Positions 1 to 8,314 are shown, numbered from the stretch's first letter. The stretch: 51,601 nt of DNA from Phycisphaeraceae bacterium (GCA_028277745.1 JANQFR010000004.1:1-51601), one strand, 5' to 3'. Translations and numbers: made by a program. The notes: a model not told the origin generated them from the letters alone.

Positions 1-360
1 CGCCGGCCGATCGAAGAACGTCATTAAATGCTCGTACATCTTGCGCGACTGCTCGAAGCTGCCGCCCAGCACGCGCACCTGGATCCCCGGCTTGAACACC
101 AGGTCCAGCAGCGTCGCCGCCGCGCCCATCATCGTCTTGCCCCCGCCCCGGCTGGCCCAGACCACCGCGTCGCCCCGCTCGAAGAACGCGTGACACAGGT
201 ACGCGAACGCCGGGGACGAGCCGTCCTCGATCGTCTGCGTCAACACGTCGACCCCCAGCGCTGCGCGGAGGAACGCGTGAAGCTGACGCGGCGTGCGCGG
301 CGCCAGGCGCTGCAACCGCCGCGCGTTGGCGTCGCCCCGGCGTGCGGCCTGCAACGTCAT
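1..360 (-). CDS. Phage-type terminase large subunit, N-terminal part (runs off the window)
   Basis: In tailed phages this ATPase/nuclease drives DNA into the capsid and cuts concatemers. Only the first 120 residues lie in the window. A P-loop ASRGGGKT is visible at residues 69-76, followed by a hydrophobic strand and the segment GGSFEQSRKMYEHL near residue 105, an arrangement common just after Walker A in terminase ATPases. The nuclease domain would lie beyond position 1. The ATG (360-358) overlaps the stop of the preceding gene by 4 bp (ATGA), so the two are probably translationally coupled. The identification rests on the P-loop pattern and the company of ParB-like and repressor genes. Another phage-type P-loop ATPase is possible. 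Confidence 0.7.
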   Translation of the reverse strand, partial: MTLQAARRGDANARRLQRLAPRTPRQLHAFLRAALGVDVLTQTIEDGSSPAFAYLCHAFFERGDAVVWASRGGGKTMMGAAATLLDLVFKPGIQVRVLGGSFEQSRKMYEHLMTFFDRPA

Positions 361-806
361 CGCCCCGCCTCCCCGTCGGCGTCATCCGCCGCGCTGTCAT
401 CCCGCTTCCATTCGGACCGCAACCGTTCGATCAGCGTCGCGGTGTCTTTGGCCACCTCGTCCGTTTCCGCCGGCGCTTCCGGCCGCGCGGCCCGCCGCAG
501 GTCCGCGCTCATCACGTCCATGCACGCCCGGCGCATGATGTCCGCCTTCTCGTCCTCCCGGTGGGCCAACCGCAGCAGGGCCGTCACCGCCAACAGCCGG
601 TGCCGGCTCAGCACCACCTGCGCCTGCAGGTCCGCCAGCGCCGACAGGCTCAGCAGGCAATCCCGGTTCGCCGGCTCACGCGCCCACGCCGCCGCGTCCT
701 CCGGCGACAGCCCGTGCTTCTCCATCAGCGCCGCCACGTCCTGCTCCCCCTTGATCAAATCCGCCATGAACGCGTCGCGCGGCTCGTTGGTTGGCGTTTG
801 AGTCAT
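357..806 (-). CDS. Hypothetical protein, position of a small terminase subunit
   Basis: This is a 149-residue, charged, mostly helical protein with no membrane segment. Residues 17-35 read like a helix-turn-helix (EKHGLSPEDAAAWA in the middle), which would suit the DNA-recognition role of a small terminase subunit. Its position directly before the large subunit, with a 4-bp ATGA overlap, fits the same idea. I see no family motif, so the role is inferred from position. The ATG at 806 is chosen because GGAG lies about 8 bp upstream; an ATG at 821 in the same frame has no such site. Confidence 0.65.
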   Translation of the reverse strand: MTQTPTNEPRDAFMADLIKGEQDVAALMEKHGLSPEDAAAWAREPANRDCLLSLSALADLQAQVVLSRHRLLAVTALLRLAHREDEKADIMRRACMDVMSADLRRAARPEAPAETDEVAKDTATLIERLRSEWKRDDSAADDADGEAGR

Positions 807-913
807 GTCAATCGTCTCCATCTCAAAAAATCAAAGCCGGCCCTGAGCGAGCCGAAGGCGAGCGAAGGTCCGGATCCACGATGATCCGGATCTTCGACCG
901 GCATACGCCGGCC

Positions 914-1504
914 TCAGAACCGGCTTGAACAATCCTGTTCTTGACAGACCAGTTTCATCAGCGCTTCCTCGCGCGGGCCGCCGATCGCTTTAAGCCTGGC
1001 TTCGAGCGCCCGCTTCTGGTCCGGCATGAGGAAGAAATGCACCGCGACCGGCATCTGCGCCAACGCGCGCGGCTTGCGCGGCGGGGGCGGGGCGCGGTTC
1101 AGCTCGGTGAGCTTCTTCAGGTGCGCCGCCTTCTCGGGCAGCTGCGCCGACAGCGCGGCCCAGTCGTGGGTCGCCGCGAGTCGGTCCACCAGCGCGGCCC
1201 GCTTGCGCGGGTCGTCCCGGCCTTCGAGCCGGTTGAGCGTCGCCAGCAGCCGCAGCGCCTCGTCGTCGTCCACGTCCCACACCACGCACCGCGCTTCGGC
1301 CCGATTCAACCGGCGCAGCGCGCGCACGCGGTGGTGGCCGTCGAGCACCTGGTGCGCCCCGTCGTGCGGCCGAACGATCACGGGCGGGTAACGATCGCTC
1401 GCGGCGATATGCCCAACCAGCTTCTCGAACAACGCCTCGGGCATGACGTTGCTGTTGTGCGGGTGGTCGTGGAGCTGATCGATCGGGATCGGCTGGATGT
1501 TCAT
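914..1504 (-). CDS. ParB/Srx-like nuclease-fold protein
   Basis: This is a 196-residue protein. The first ~85 residues carry the ParB N-terminal fold: a start like IPIDQLHDHPHNSN, then PPVIVRP, then the hallmark DGHHRVRALRRL. In ParB-like proteins the GHHR/GEHR box binds nucleotide, and phage relatives act in partition, nicking, or as helpers of DNA-modification genes. The C-terminal half is a helical, proline- and charge-rich extension without a visible motif. The start codon overlaps the stop of the GNAT gene (TGATG), and AAGGAG lies 7 bp upstream of the ATG. The next downstream gene begins after a gap of about 100 bp that holds small hairpins. The fold call is firm; the function is not. 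Confidence 0.8.
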   Translation of the reverse strand: MNIQPIPIDQLHDHPHNSNVMPEALFEKLVGHIAASDRYPPVIVRPHDGAHQVLDGHHRVRALRRLNRAEARCVVWDVDDDEALRLLATLNRLEGRDDPRKRAALVDRLAATHDWAALSAQLPEKAAHLKKLTELNRAPPPPRKPRALAQMPVAVHFFLMPDQKRALEARLKAIGGPREEALMKLVCQEQDCSSRF

Positions 1505-2229
1505 CACGCGCTCCTTGCCGGGACGTCGTCGGCGTTGTCGTGGAGGTAATACACCGGCTCGAACAGGAGCCGGCGCTGGGCGGCGCGGCACGGGTCGCCG
1601 CCCCGCTTCCCGTAGCGTCCGTGCCAGCGGCGCAGCTCGGCGTCGAGGAACCGGCGGCGGTCGGCGTCGAGCGCGGCGACGCGCGGTGCGGACAGCTCGC
1701 CCAGCGGGACACCGACGCGGTCGAGCGCCGCGAGGAGGCGCGCGTCCCACTCGTGCGGCGGGCGCGGGTACGCGGTCATGCCCGCGCGCTCGAAGAACGG
1801 ATGCACCCGGCCCATCGCCGCCAGCGACTCGGTGTACCGCGTCGTCGCCGACGCGAGCGCCGCCCGCACCAGGCGCACCGCCAACCCCAGCCCGCGGTGC
1901 TGAGGGTGAACCACCACCCGGCTGATGCAGCGCACCTCCTCGTTCAACAACGCCGCGCGGGCGCTGGGCGGCAGATGGGCGCCGTACCGATGGTCCAGCG
2001 CCTCGTCGCGCATCCGGCACGACAACGCCGGCAACGACTCGACCAGCACCCCCACCACCCGCGTCTCATCCCGACGCTTGAGGTATCGCCCCAGCGCCGT
2101 TGGCCGATGGTCGCGCACCGCCAGCACGCGCATCATCGTGACCGGCGCCTCCGCGAGGTAGTGGTGCTCCTTCAACGCCAGGTAGTCGGCACGCGTGCCT
2201 TCGGTGAGTTGCAGGTCAGGCATCGTCAT
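1504..2229 (-). CDS. GNAT-like acetyltransferase partner of the ABC ATPase (COG2401-type)
   Basis: This is a 241-residue GNAT-fold protein. The acyl-CoA-binding strand-loop-helix is seen around residues 105-130: ISRVVVHPQHRGLGLAVRLV, with R-G-x-G-x-A as the pyrophosphate loop. A second conserved patch (TESLAAMGRVHPFFERAGM) lies near residue 150. An ABC ATPase followed by such a domain as a single polypeptide is known as COG2401 (ABC-type ATPase fused to a predicted acetyltransferase). Here the halves are separate genes overlapping by 14 bp. Phage GNAT-like proteins such as Mom modify DNA bases, so a DNA-modification role is possible but only a hypothesis. The substrate is unknown. Confidence 0.75.
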   Translation of the reverse strand: MTMPDLQLTEGTRADYLALKEHHYLAEAPVTMMRVLAVRDHRPTALGRYLKRRDETRVVGVLVESLPALSCRMRDEALDHRYGAHLPPSARAALLNEEVRCISRVVVHPQHRGLGLAVRLVRAALASATTRYTESLAAMGRVHPFFERAGMTAYPRPPHEWDARLLAALDRVGVPLGELSAPRVAALDADRRRFLDAELRRWHGRYGKRGGDPCRAAQRRLLFEPVYYLHDNADDVPARSA

Positions 2230-2899
2230 CTTCCCGGCGCTCGGCGGTTTCGAGGCGGGCGCCGAGGTCCTTCTCGATCACCACGTCCGGCTCGAGGGCG
2301 TCGAGCAGGTCGTCGTGCGTGGTGGCGCACACGAAGCAGACCTCCGCGCGCGTGACCCACCGGCGGACGTTGCGCGCAATGACCTTGGCGGTGACGCGGT
2401 CGAGCGCGGCGCCGAACTCGTCGGCGAGGATCACGACCGGCGCCGAGGCGGCCTCGCGCGCGAGCATGAAGCTCTGCGCGAGGCGCAGCCGGTAGCGCTG
2501 GCCGTCGGACAGCTGCGCCGGGTTGCGGAGCATGACGAACGCGTCGTTGAGGCCCGCGCGGCTGAGGGTCTCGAGCACGGTTTCGAGCGGCGCCTCGCCG
2601 AAGCAGTCGACCAGCGGCCGGTCGGGCAGGGGCGGCAGGTCTTGGAAGTCGATCACGCGGGCCGGCGGATCGGCGTCGCGCGCCGCCTGGGCGATGAGGC
2701 GCAGGAGGGTGGACTTGCCGCCGCCCGACGGGCCGGTGATGAAGAGGATTTGGCCGGGCTCGAGGTCGAGGGTGGTGGGCGGGATGACGGTGAGTTGGCG
2801 GGCGTCGTCGAGCCCGAGGCCGAACATGGCGGCGACCCGGCAGACCCGCGGCGACGGGGCGACGCGGGAGGCGACGGTGCGTTCAACGGTGAGTTGCAT
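2216..2899 (-). CDS. Soluble ABC-type ATPase (COG2401-like, non-transporter)
   Basis: This is a 227-residue single ABC domain without membrane segments or a permease neighbour. Walker A GPSGGGKST is at 56-64, the signature LSDGQ at 130-134, Walker B VVILADE at 155-161, and the H-loop is in TTHDD near 192. The context (GNAT and ParB-like genes, then terminase genes) points to a DNA-related ATPase rather than a transporter. GGAG sits 6 bp before the ATG. The C-terminus overlaps the GNAT start by 14 bp, which fits the fused ABC-GNAT architecture of COG2401 having been split, or never fused, here. The activity is inferred from motifs; the partner and substrate are unknown. Confidence 0.85.
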   Translation of the reverse strand: MQLTVERTVASRVAPSPRVCRVAAMFGLGLDDARQLTVIPPTTLDLEPGQILFITGPSGGGKSTLLRLIAQAARDADPPARVIDFQDLPPLPDRPLVDCFGEAPLETVLETLSRAGLNDAFVMLRNPAQLSDGQRYRLRLAQSFMLAREAASAPVVILADEFGAALDRVTAKVIARNVRRWVTRAEVCFVCATTHDDLLDALEPDVVIEKDLGARLETAERREDDDA

Positions 2900-2944
2900 C
2901 GCGGCTCCAGGGGGTGTGGAAAAGATGTTTAAAATTTATTGAAC

Positions 2945-3358
2945 TCATTGGCCGGCCAGGACTCGCAGGGCCTGCCGGCGCTGCCGGACGTGGTGGAGGC
3001 TGAGCCCGGTGAGGCGGGCGGTCTCGCGGAGCGACCGGCCCTCGAGCACAGCCCGGCGGGAGACGGCGCGCAGCTCGCGGGGCAGCAGCTCATGCCGGTC
3101 GACGACGAACCGGAACAGGGGTTGGCGGGTCCGGTTGAGCAGGGCGTTGAGCCGGACCTGAACCGCCCGGACGCTCATGCCCAGGAGGACCGCAACTTCT
3201 TTGTAGGTCACGTGATGCCGATAGACCTGCTCGATCAGCACCCGGTCGGTCCGGGTGAAGTGCCCGGCGTCGTCGAGCAGCTGCTCGACCCGGTCGCGGT
3301 GGGCCGCGCGGCGGCGGCGGGACGGCTCGTCGGCCAACTGGCGGGGAATCGTCAACAT
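2945..3358 (-). CDS. Sigma-70 region 4-like helix-turn-helix protein
   Basis: This is a 137-residue basic protein with two candidate HTH units: YKEVAVLLGMSVRAVQVRLNALL near residues 52-75, which resembles sigma region 4, and RSLRETARLTGLSLHHVRQRRQAL near the C-terminus. It heads the leftward phage-like gene set and lies divergent to an S24 repressor, so it could be an element-specific activator or late-gene regulator. The ATG at 3358 is preferred over an in-frame codon 60 bp upstream because GAGGG lies upstream and the extra residues are low in complexity. It is not a full sigma factor because region 2 is missing. Confidence 0.65.
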   Translation of the reverse strand: MLTIPRQLADEPSRRRRAAHRDRVEQLLDDAGHFTRTDRVLIEQVYRHHVTYKEVAVLLGMSVRAVQVRLNALLNRTRQPLFRFVVDRHELLPRELRAVSRRAVLEGRSLRETARLTGLSLHHVRQRRQALRVLAGQ

Positions 3359-3393
3359 TCGGTCTTGCCCTCGGAGGTTGATTTTGGTATTTG

Positions 3394-3451
3394 TACGGTT
3401 ATTGTAACTGTTGAACAAGGGATTGACAAGCTTGCCGCCGGGTGATTTGAT
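3394..3451. promoter_or_regulatory. Divergent, overlapping promoters with an operator-like inverted repeat
   Basis: Leftward promoter: TTGTCA (complement of 3424-3429), 17 bp, then TACAAT (complement of 3401-3406). Rightward promoter: TTGACA (3423-3428), 17 bp, then a weaker TTTGAT (3446-3451). The two -35 boxes overlap almost completely, so the two polymerases should exclude each other. A small inverted repeat GTTA-TTG-TAAC (3398-3408) covers the leftward -10 and is a natural site for the S24 repressor encoded to the right. This is the layout of a lysogeny-type switch. The site assignments are read by eye. Confidence 0.55.
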
Positions 3452-3481
3452 GGTTTGCGAACGCTTTTTTTGAGGCCCGCC

Positions 3482-4315
3482 ATGCCCCCGACCGCCCCCA
3501 TCCCGACGCCTGATGCGAACGCGGTCGGCGCGCTGCTGCGCCGCCGGCGGGAGGGGCGGGGCTGGACGCTGGCGGGGCTGGCGATCCGGGTGGGGTCGAC
3601 CAAGGGGTATCTGTCGATGATCGAGAACGGCCGGGTGGCGAACCCGCCGTCACGCCGGCTGCTGGAGGCGCTGGAGGCGGCGCTGGGGATCGACGACGGG
3701 GCGCTGGTCGCGGCGGCGGACTGGGCCCGCGCGCCCGAGCCGGTGCGGGCCGAGGCGCAGCGCGGGCGGGAGGTGATGCAGCTGCTCGAAGACGCCCGGC
3801 GTCGGGGGGTGAGCCTGGACGAGCTGTTCGCGTCGGGCCGGCTGGCGGACGCGGTCAACGCCGCGGCCCCCGCCCCGCCCGCCGCGACGGTCGAGGCCCG
3901 CGCGCCCGAGGCGGTCAGTCGGCGGGTGCCGCTGATCAACAAGGTCGCCGCCGGGTATCCGCAAGGGTTCACCGACCTGGATTACCCCGCGCGGGTGGCG
4001 GACGATTACGTCGCGGCGTTGGGGATCGACGACCCCGACGCGTTCGCGGCCACGGTCTGCGGCGACTCGATGCTGCCGGAGTACCGCGAGGGCGACGTGA
4101 TCGTGTTCAGCCCCAACGCGGCGGTGAGCGACGGCGACGACTGTTTCGTGCGGATCGAGCCGGACCACGAGACGACGTTCAAGCGGGTGTTCTTCGACGA
4201 GGAGCGCCAGACGATCCGGCTGGCGCCGCTGAACCCCAAGTTCGAGTCACACGTCCTGCCGCGCACGCAGGTCGCGGGCCTGTACCGCGCCGCCGCGCGG
4301 TACTCGAAACTATGA
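3482..4315 (+). CDS. XRE-family repressor with S24/LexA-type self-cleavage domain
   Basis: This is a 277-residue, two-domain repressor. The N-terminal XRE helix-turn-helix spans about residues 10-70 (LAIRVGSTKGYLSMIENGR). The C-terminal S24 peptidase domain shows the cleavage site VAAGYP near residue 158, the nucleophile in GDSMLPEYREGD near 198, and the general-base lysine in TTFKRVFF near 235. Such proteins (CI, LexA, HdiR types) hold promoters shut and cleave themselves when RecA is activated by DNA damage. The gene faces the leftward phage-like cluster across a shared promoter region, so control of that cluster is likely. The start at 3482 has GAGG 7 bp upstream. Confidence 0.88.
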   Translation: MPPTAPIPTPDANAVGALLRRRREGRGWTLAGLAIRVGSTKGYLSMIENGRVANPPSRRLLEALEAALGIDDGALVAAADWARAPEPVRAEAQRGREVMQLLEDARRRGVSLDELFASGRLADAVNAAAPAPPAATVEARAPEAVSRRVPLINKVAAGYPQGFTDLDYPARVADDYVAALGIDDPDAFAATVCGDSMLPEYREGDVIVFSPNAAVSDGDDCFVRIEPDHETTFKRVFFDEERQTIRLAPLNPKFESHVLPRTQVAGLYRAAARYSKL

Positions 4316-4324
4316 CGCCGGCTG

Positions 4325-4348
4325 AGCCCCGCATGCGCATGCGGGGCT
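4325..4348. repeat. 24-bp palindrome, copy 1 of 5
   Basis: A perfect 24-bp palindrome made of AGCCCCGCATGC and its reverse complement. It lies just after the repressor stop, between convergent genes, and is followed by TCGGTGAC, as is copy 2. It could act as a transcript-end hairpin, but no T-tract follows. It also marks the right edge of the phage-like region. Confidence 0.9.
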
Positions 4349-4390
4349 TCGGTGACATCAAGAGAGGCCGAACACAACCACTGATCGGCG

Positions 4391-5518
4391 CTACGAGCGC
4401 CGTGTTTTCTTATGCCAAACGCCAAACGCCGCCAAGGCGATAACAACAATCCCACCAGCCGCTATGTACCACGAAGTGTTGTCGGACAATTGCGTTGATT
4501 GACTTTCACCGCTATCCGCCACGTCCGATCGCGATTCATTTCGTGTTTCATTTTCGGAGGGCAGTTCGTCCGTGATAGCGCCTGGCCGGGGGAGAAGATC
4601 AACCTCTGTCTCACGCGGTCGCGGCAGGTCCTGGTTCAAGGTTGGCTGCGATTCGATGTCTGATACGCCTTCACTCGTGATTTTTTCAAGATTCACCTCT
4701 AATTTCGCATAAATCGATTCACGAAAAGCCTTGACCATCGACATGACGTAGTCACGCGTCATGCCATCCATTTTGTTGAGGCGGGCGGCAATCGTCTCGA
4801 TCCAAGTATTGAGTTCATCGTCGGACATCACGCCGGATTCCCAGAGACGCAGACTGTTTTCCACCGATAAGATAATCGCGGTCGATTCAACCGCCGGGTC
4901 TAAATTATTTTCCGGGTGCAACACGACTTTTTTCAGCATTTCTTGATACCGCAACAGGCCGTCCGTGGGGGAGTCGGTCATTGCCATGTACGTGCCTTTC
5001 GCCGCACGCAACGAAAGCGCGCCAAAAGGCGCTTTGCCCTCTACACCGATCGAAGACTCGTAATATTTTTCAGCCGCCCCTTCATATTTCTCGGCTTGAT
5101 GAAGCGCACGCCCCGCCTTATGCCGCGTGTAGCTGAAATATTCCTGGTATTCATTGAAACTGGAAAATTCTGTCACATTGATGATCTTCATAGCTTCGTT
5201 GTATTTTTTGATCGCTGCTGCGTGATCGCCGGTCTCCAGCAGGTAGTCTGCTTCCACAATATTCAGTCGGACAGCGAACGGTGTGCCGGGGTATTTCTCC
5301 TCGAAACCGGCCACAAGTTTTCTGACTTCCCTGGAATTGGCCGGGTCTTCACGCAGACCATTCGCGGCATGAAGAATACGATTGGCCAGTTTGTTGTATT
5401 CATCTTCGATTTCACCGTAGGCCGCCTGGCCTACCGCGGTCGCCGCGGCCAAAAGAGAGATGCACGCGGCCATCACGCACACGGACACGATTTTGATTTG
5501 TACGGCGTGAGACATCAT
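4391..5518 (-). CDS. Secreted, membrane-anchored TPR-like protein of unknown function
   Basis: This protein is about 375 residues long. An N-terminal signal segment (VSVCVMAACISLLAAATAVGQA) is followed by a helical region with TPR-like spacing (YLLETGDHAAAIKKYNEAMK, GRALHQAEKYEGAAEKYY). Next comes an acidic, Ser/Glu-rich low-complexity linker of about 60 residues, then one C-terminal membrane helix (WYIAAGGIVVIALAAFGVW) with a basic HKKTRRS tail. The bulk should therefore be outside the cytoplasm, tethered by its C-terminus. Codon use is clearly less GC-rich than in the neighbours, suggesting recent acquisition or weak selection. I do not recognise a family. The start is uncertain: ATGs at 5539, 5518 and 5515 all precede the signal segment and none has a strong ribosome site. 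Confidence 0.7.
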   Translation of the reverse strand: MMSHAVQIKIVSVCVMAACISLLAAATAVGQAAYGEIEDEYNKLANRILHAANGLREDPANSREVRKLVAGFEEKYPGTPFAVRLNIVEADYLLETGDHAAAIKKYNEAMKIINVTEFSSFNEYQEYFSYTRHKAGRALHQAEKYEGAAEKYYESSIGVEGKAPFGALSLRAAKGTYMAMTDSPTDGLLRYQEMLKKVVLHPENNLDPAVESTAIILSVENSLRLWESGVMSDDELNTWIETIAARLNKMDGMTRDYVMSMVKAFRESIYAKLEVNLEKITSEGVSDIESQPTLNQDLPRPRETEVDLLPRPGAITDELPSENETRNESRSDVADSGESQSTQLSDNTSWYIAAGGIVVIALAAFGVWHKKTRRS

Positions 5519-5596
5519 TGGAATCGCTTGTTCAAGCATAGGTGAGAATGGATGCAATACGCATCCCGATTGGTTCCTGCGCGTGACGCGAAGCGG

Positions 5597-5620
5597 AGCC
5601 CCGCATGCGCATGCGGGGCT
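5597..5620. repeat. 24-bp palindrome, copy 2 of 5
   Basis: A perfect copy of the AGCCCCGCATGC palindrome. Its right flank (TCGGTGAC) is shared with copy 1, so the repeat unit in these two copies is closer to 33 bp. It lies upstream of the secreted TPR-like gene and downstream of the debranching-enzyme gene. Confidence 0.9.
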
Positions 5621-5659
5621 TCGGTGACGCCTCTTTCCATCTGCCATCTGCCATTCCGT

Positions 5660-7705
5660 TCACGCGGGGTCGAGGAGTTGGTGGGCGCGGAGGAGCTCGG
5701 CGACGGACCAGGCCTGGGCGGGGCAGCCGACGGGTCGGTGGGTGTCGGCCTCGTGGATCTCGTGGAGCTGGCCGAGGCCGTCGCTTAGGAGGCGTTGGGT
5801 GAGGGGGGCGAGGGCGGCGGCGGCCTGGGCGCGGGCCTTGTTGGAGAACTTGCCGACGCGGAGGACGGCCTCGGCGTAGGGGCCGATGAGCCAGGGCCAG
5901 ATCGTGCCCTGGTGATAGGCCTCGTCGCGTTGGAACTGGTCGCCGGTGTATCGGCCGTGGTAGGCGGGGTCGTCGACGGGGAGGGTGCGCAGGCCGACGG
6001 GGGTGAGCAGCCGATCGGTGACGACGTTGAGCAGCTGCTGCTGCTTGGTGCGGGGCAGGGGGGCGTGAGGGAGCGACGCGGCGAAGATCATGTTGGGGCG
6101 GATGGTCGGGTCGGCGTGGTCGGGGGTGACGGTGTCGAAGCAGCAGCCGCGGTCTTCGTTCCAGAAGGTCCTGACGAAGGAGCGTTTCACCTTGGCGGCG
6201 AGCGCGGCGTAGTGTTCGAGTTTCTTCTGGTCGGGGCTGAGCATCGACTCGGCGAGGGACTGGAGGGCGTGATGCCAGAGGGCGTTGATCTCGACGGGCT
6301 TGCCGAAGCGTGGGGTGAAGACGATGCCGTGGTCGGCGGCGTCCATCCAGGTGAGCTGGGTGTGGGGGTTGCCGGCGGCGATAAGGCCGTCGCTGTCCAT
6401 GGCGATGTCATGGGTGCCGGCTTCATAGGCGTCGACAATGCTGCAGCAGGCGTGGGCGAGGAAGTCGTCCCAGGCGGCGGTGTCGCGGGAGGCCTGGACG
6501 TAGGCGACGGCGGCGTGGATGAACCAGAGGGAGGCGTCGACGGTGTTGTAGTGGGCGGCGTGGTCGTCGTAGTCGTCGAAGCGGTTGGGCACGAGGCCGT
6601 CTTTGATGGCGGCGGCGAAGGCGGCAAGGACGTCGCGAGCCTCGGCGTAGCGCTGGGTCGCCAGCAGCAGGCCGGGCAGGGCGATGAAGGTGTCGCGGCC
6701 CCAGTCGGCGAACCAGGGATAACCGGCCATGATGGTGGAGAGGCGCTGGCCGCGGATGGTGCGGGCGACAACGAAGTCGTCGGACGCGATGGCGAGGGCC
6801 TGTTGGAAACGCGCGGCGTCGGGGGCGTCGGGCTCGGTGTGGTGCGCGGGCTTGATGTGACGCAGGGCGTGGGCGATGGGTTCGAGGTGGGCGGCGCGGT
6901 TGGCGACGGAGCGGACGGGTTGGGCGGGCGCGGCGCCGAGGGCGGCGGTGAGCTGGACCTCGAACGACGGCTCGTCGGGGGGGACGGGGATGTCGAAGTG
7001 GCCGGGGACGAAATAATCTTCGTGATCGTCCTGCCCGCGTTCGGCGTCGGCGGGGTATTGGAGGCCGTACCACCAGTCGGGCGCCGCGGTGAACGAGCCG
7101 TGGGAGGAGGCGAGGGTGACGGCGGCGTCGCCGCGGGCGAGGGTGACGACGGGCAGGTCGTGGTAAGGGGCGGTGTGGAAGGAGGGCCAGTCGTCGCGGC
7201 GGGTGAGGCTATGGAAGTCGCGGAGGGTGAGCATGGGGGAGAGGCGGAGGGTCGCGCGGTCGCAGCCGGGGGGCAGGCCATCGAGAGCGTAGCGGAGGGT
7301 GACGGCTTGCTGGCGCCAATGCAGGAGCAGTTCACGGGAGAACGTGAGCTTGCCCCAACGGTAGGTCCACTTGACAGTGAGGCCGCGTTCGAACCGGGCG
7401 AGGTTGACGTGGCCGTCGGGGATGAGGGCGTATCCGCCATCGCCGGTGCGGAAGCGGGCGGTGGTGAATTCGAGGGCCTGCTCGGCGCCGCCGTCGGCGA
7501 GGGTGAGTTGTTCGAGGGTTTGGTTGAGGGCGACGACGCGTCCGACGGGGGGTTGGGCGGCGGCGACGAACAGGCCGTGGTAGCGTCGGGTGTTGCACCC
7601 GAGGACGGAGCCCATGGCGTAGGCGCCCAGGCCATTGGTCAGCAGCCACTCGCGCTGGAGCGCGTCGTCGGGGTCGGGGAGGGGTTCGAGGGTGTGGGTG
7701 AACAT
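5660..7705 (-). CDS. Glycogen debranching enzyme, bacterial GDE type (amylo-alpha-1,6-glucosidase)
   Basis: The predicted activity is hydrolysis of alpha-1,6 branch glucose in glycogen or limit dextrin in the cytoplasm. This 681-residue protein has an N-terminal beta-rich GDE domain that begins REWLLTNGLGAYAMGSVLGCNTRRYHGL, which is highly typical. The C-terminal (alpha/alpha)6 barrel follows, with the catalytic-region motif WFADWGRDTFIALPG near residue 334 and WPWLIGPYAEA near 600. No signal peptide is seen. The start at 7705 (MFTHTLEP) is chosen by alignment with the usual N-terminus; 23 further in-frame residues upstream look non-coding. It stands alone, with no glycogen synthase or phosphorylase beside it. 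Confidence 0.9.
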   Translation of the reverse strand: MFTHTLEPLPDPDDALQREWLLTNGLGAYAMGSVLGCNTRRYHGLFVAAAQPPVGRVVALNQTLEQLTLADGGAEQALEFTTARFRTGDGGYALIPDGHVNLARFERGLTVKWTYRWGKLTFSRELLLHWRQQAVTLRYALDGLPPGCDRATLRLSPMLTLRDFHSLTRRDDWPSFHTAPYHDLPVVTLARGDAAVTLASSHGSFTAAPDWWYGLQYPADAERGQDDHEDYFVPGHFDIPVPPDEPSFEVQLTAALGAAPAQPVRSVANRAAHLEPIAHALRHIKPAHHTEPDAPDAARFQQALAIASDDFVVARTIRGQRLSTIMAGYPWFADWGRDTFIALPGLLLATQRYAEARDVLAAFAAAIKDGLVPNRFDDYDDHAAHYNTVDASLWFIHAAVAYVQASRDTAAWDDFLAHACCSIVDAYEAGTHDIAMDSDGLIAAGNPHTQLTWMDAADHGIVFTPRFGKPVEINALWHHALQSLAESMLSPDQKKLEHYAALAAKVKRSFVRTFWNEDRGCCFDTVTPDHADPTIRPNMIFAASLPHAPLPRTKQQQLLNVVTDRLLTPVGLRTLPVDDPAYHGRYTGDQFQRDEAYHQGTIWPWLIGPYAEAVLRVGKFSNKARAQAAAALAPLTQRLLSDGLGQLHEIHEADTHRPVGCPAQAWSVAELLRAHQLLDPA

Positions 7706-7825
7706 GGCCGGTATGGTAGGAGGGTTTGGAGGCGAATCCCAGGCCGTCACCCGCCGGATGGATCGATAGGCCAAACGCGCACCGATGCAGCAGGCCCGGC
7801 CATCCCGGGACTTCCCTTACGGTGC

Positions 7826-8314
7826 TCAATGGTTCCGGTTGTCGTGGCACACCAGGTCGATCACCACGCACGACGCGAGCAGGAGCACGTCGTCCTGGCC
7901 GGCGGCGATCTCGATGCCGTAGGTGTCGGACCAGGAGAACCATTGCTTACTGACCGTCGCGATCGGTCGGCCGTGCAGTTCGAAGGCGTACTCGTGCTGG
8001 AGGAAGTCGCCCAGCGCGACCGGGTCGTCGGGGCCGGGCACGTCGATCGAGAACTGGCACCGCAGGAACGTGAACAGCTTCTTTTTCACCACCGCCGCCA
8101 GCCGGCCGTCGCGGTGGATCTCATAGGTCGGGCCCCAGTTCAACAGCTTCTGGGAGATGAAGGCGAGCTCCCGCCCCTGCATATCCTGGAAGGAGAGCTT
8201 GTCGCCCCAGGAGAAGGCCTTGCCGTCGACGAGGTAGGCGTCGTTGCCGTGCTCGTCGCGGATGACAAAGTCGTCGCCCCAGGAGAAGACCTTCTGTTTC
8301 ATGACGTAACGCAT
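7826..8314 (-). CDS. LURP-one-related (tubby-like, DUF567) family protein
   Basis: This is a 162-residue cytoplasmic protein with the repeating beta-strand pattern of the LURP-one/YxjI family: KQKVFSWGDDFVIRDEHGNDAYLVDGKAFSWGDKLSFQD, a second pass through KLLNWGPTYEIHRDG, and a basic KKKLFTFLRCQFSID strand. These proteins form a tubby-like barrel around a central helix. A membrane- or phospholipid-associated role has been suggested for the fold, but no bacterial activity is established. AAGGAG lies 8 bp before the ATG. No functional link to its neighbours is evident. Confidence 0.8.
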   Translation of the reverse strand: MRYVMKQKVFSWGDDFVIRDEHGNDAYLVDGKAFSWGDKLSFQDMQGRELAFISQKLLNWGPTYEIHRDGRLAAVVKKKLFTFLRCQFSIDVPGPDDPVALGDFLQHEYAFELHGRPIATVSKQWFSWSDTYGIEIAAGQDDVLLLASCVVIDLVCHDNRNH

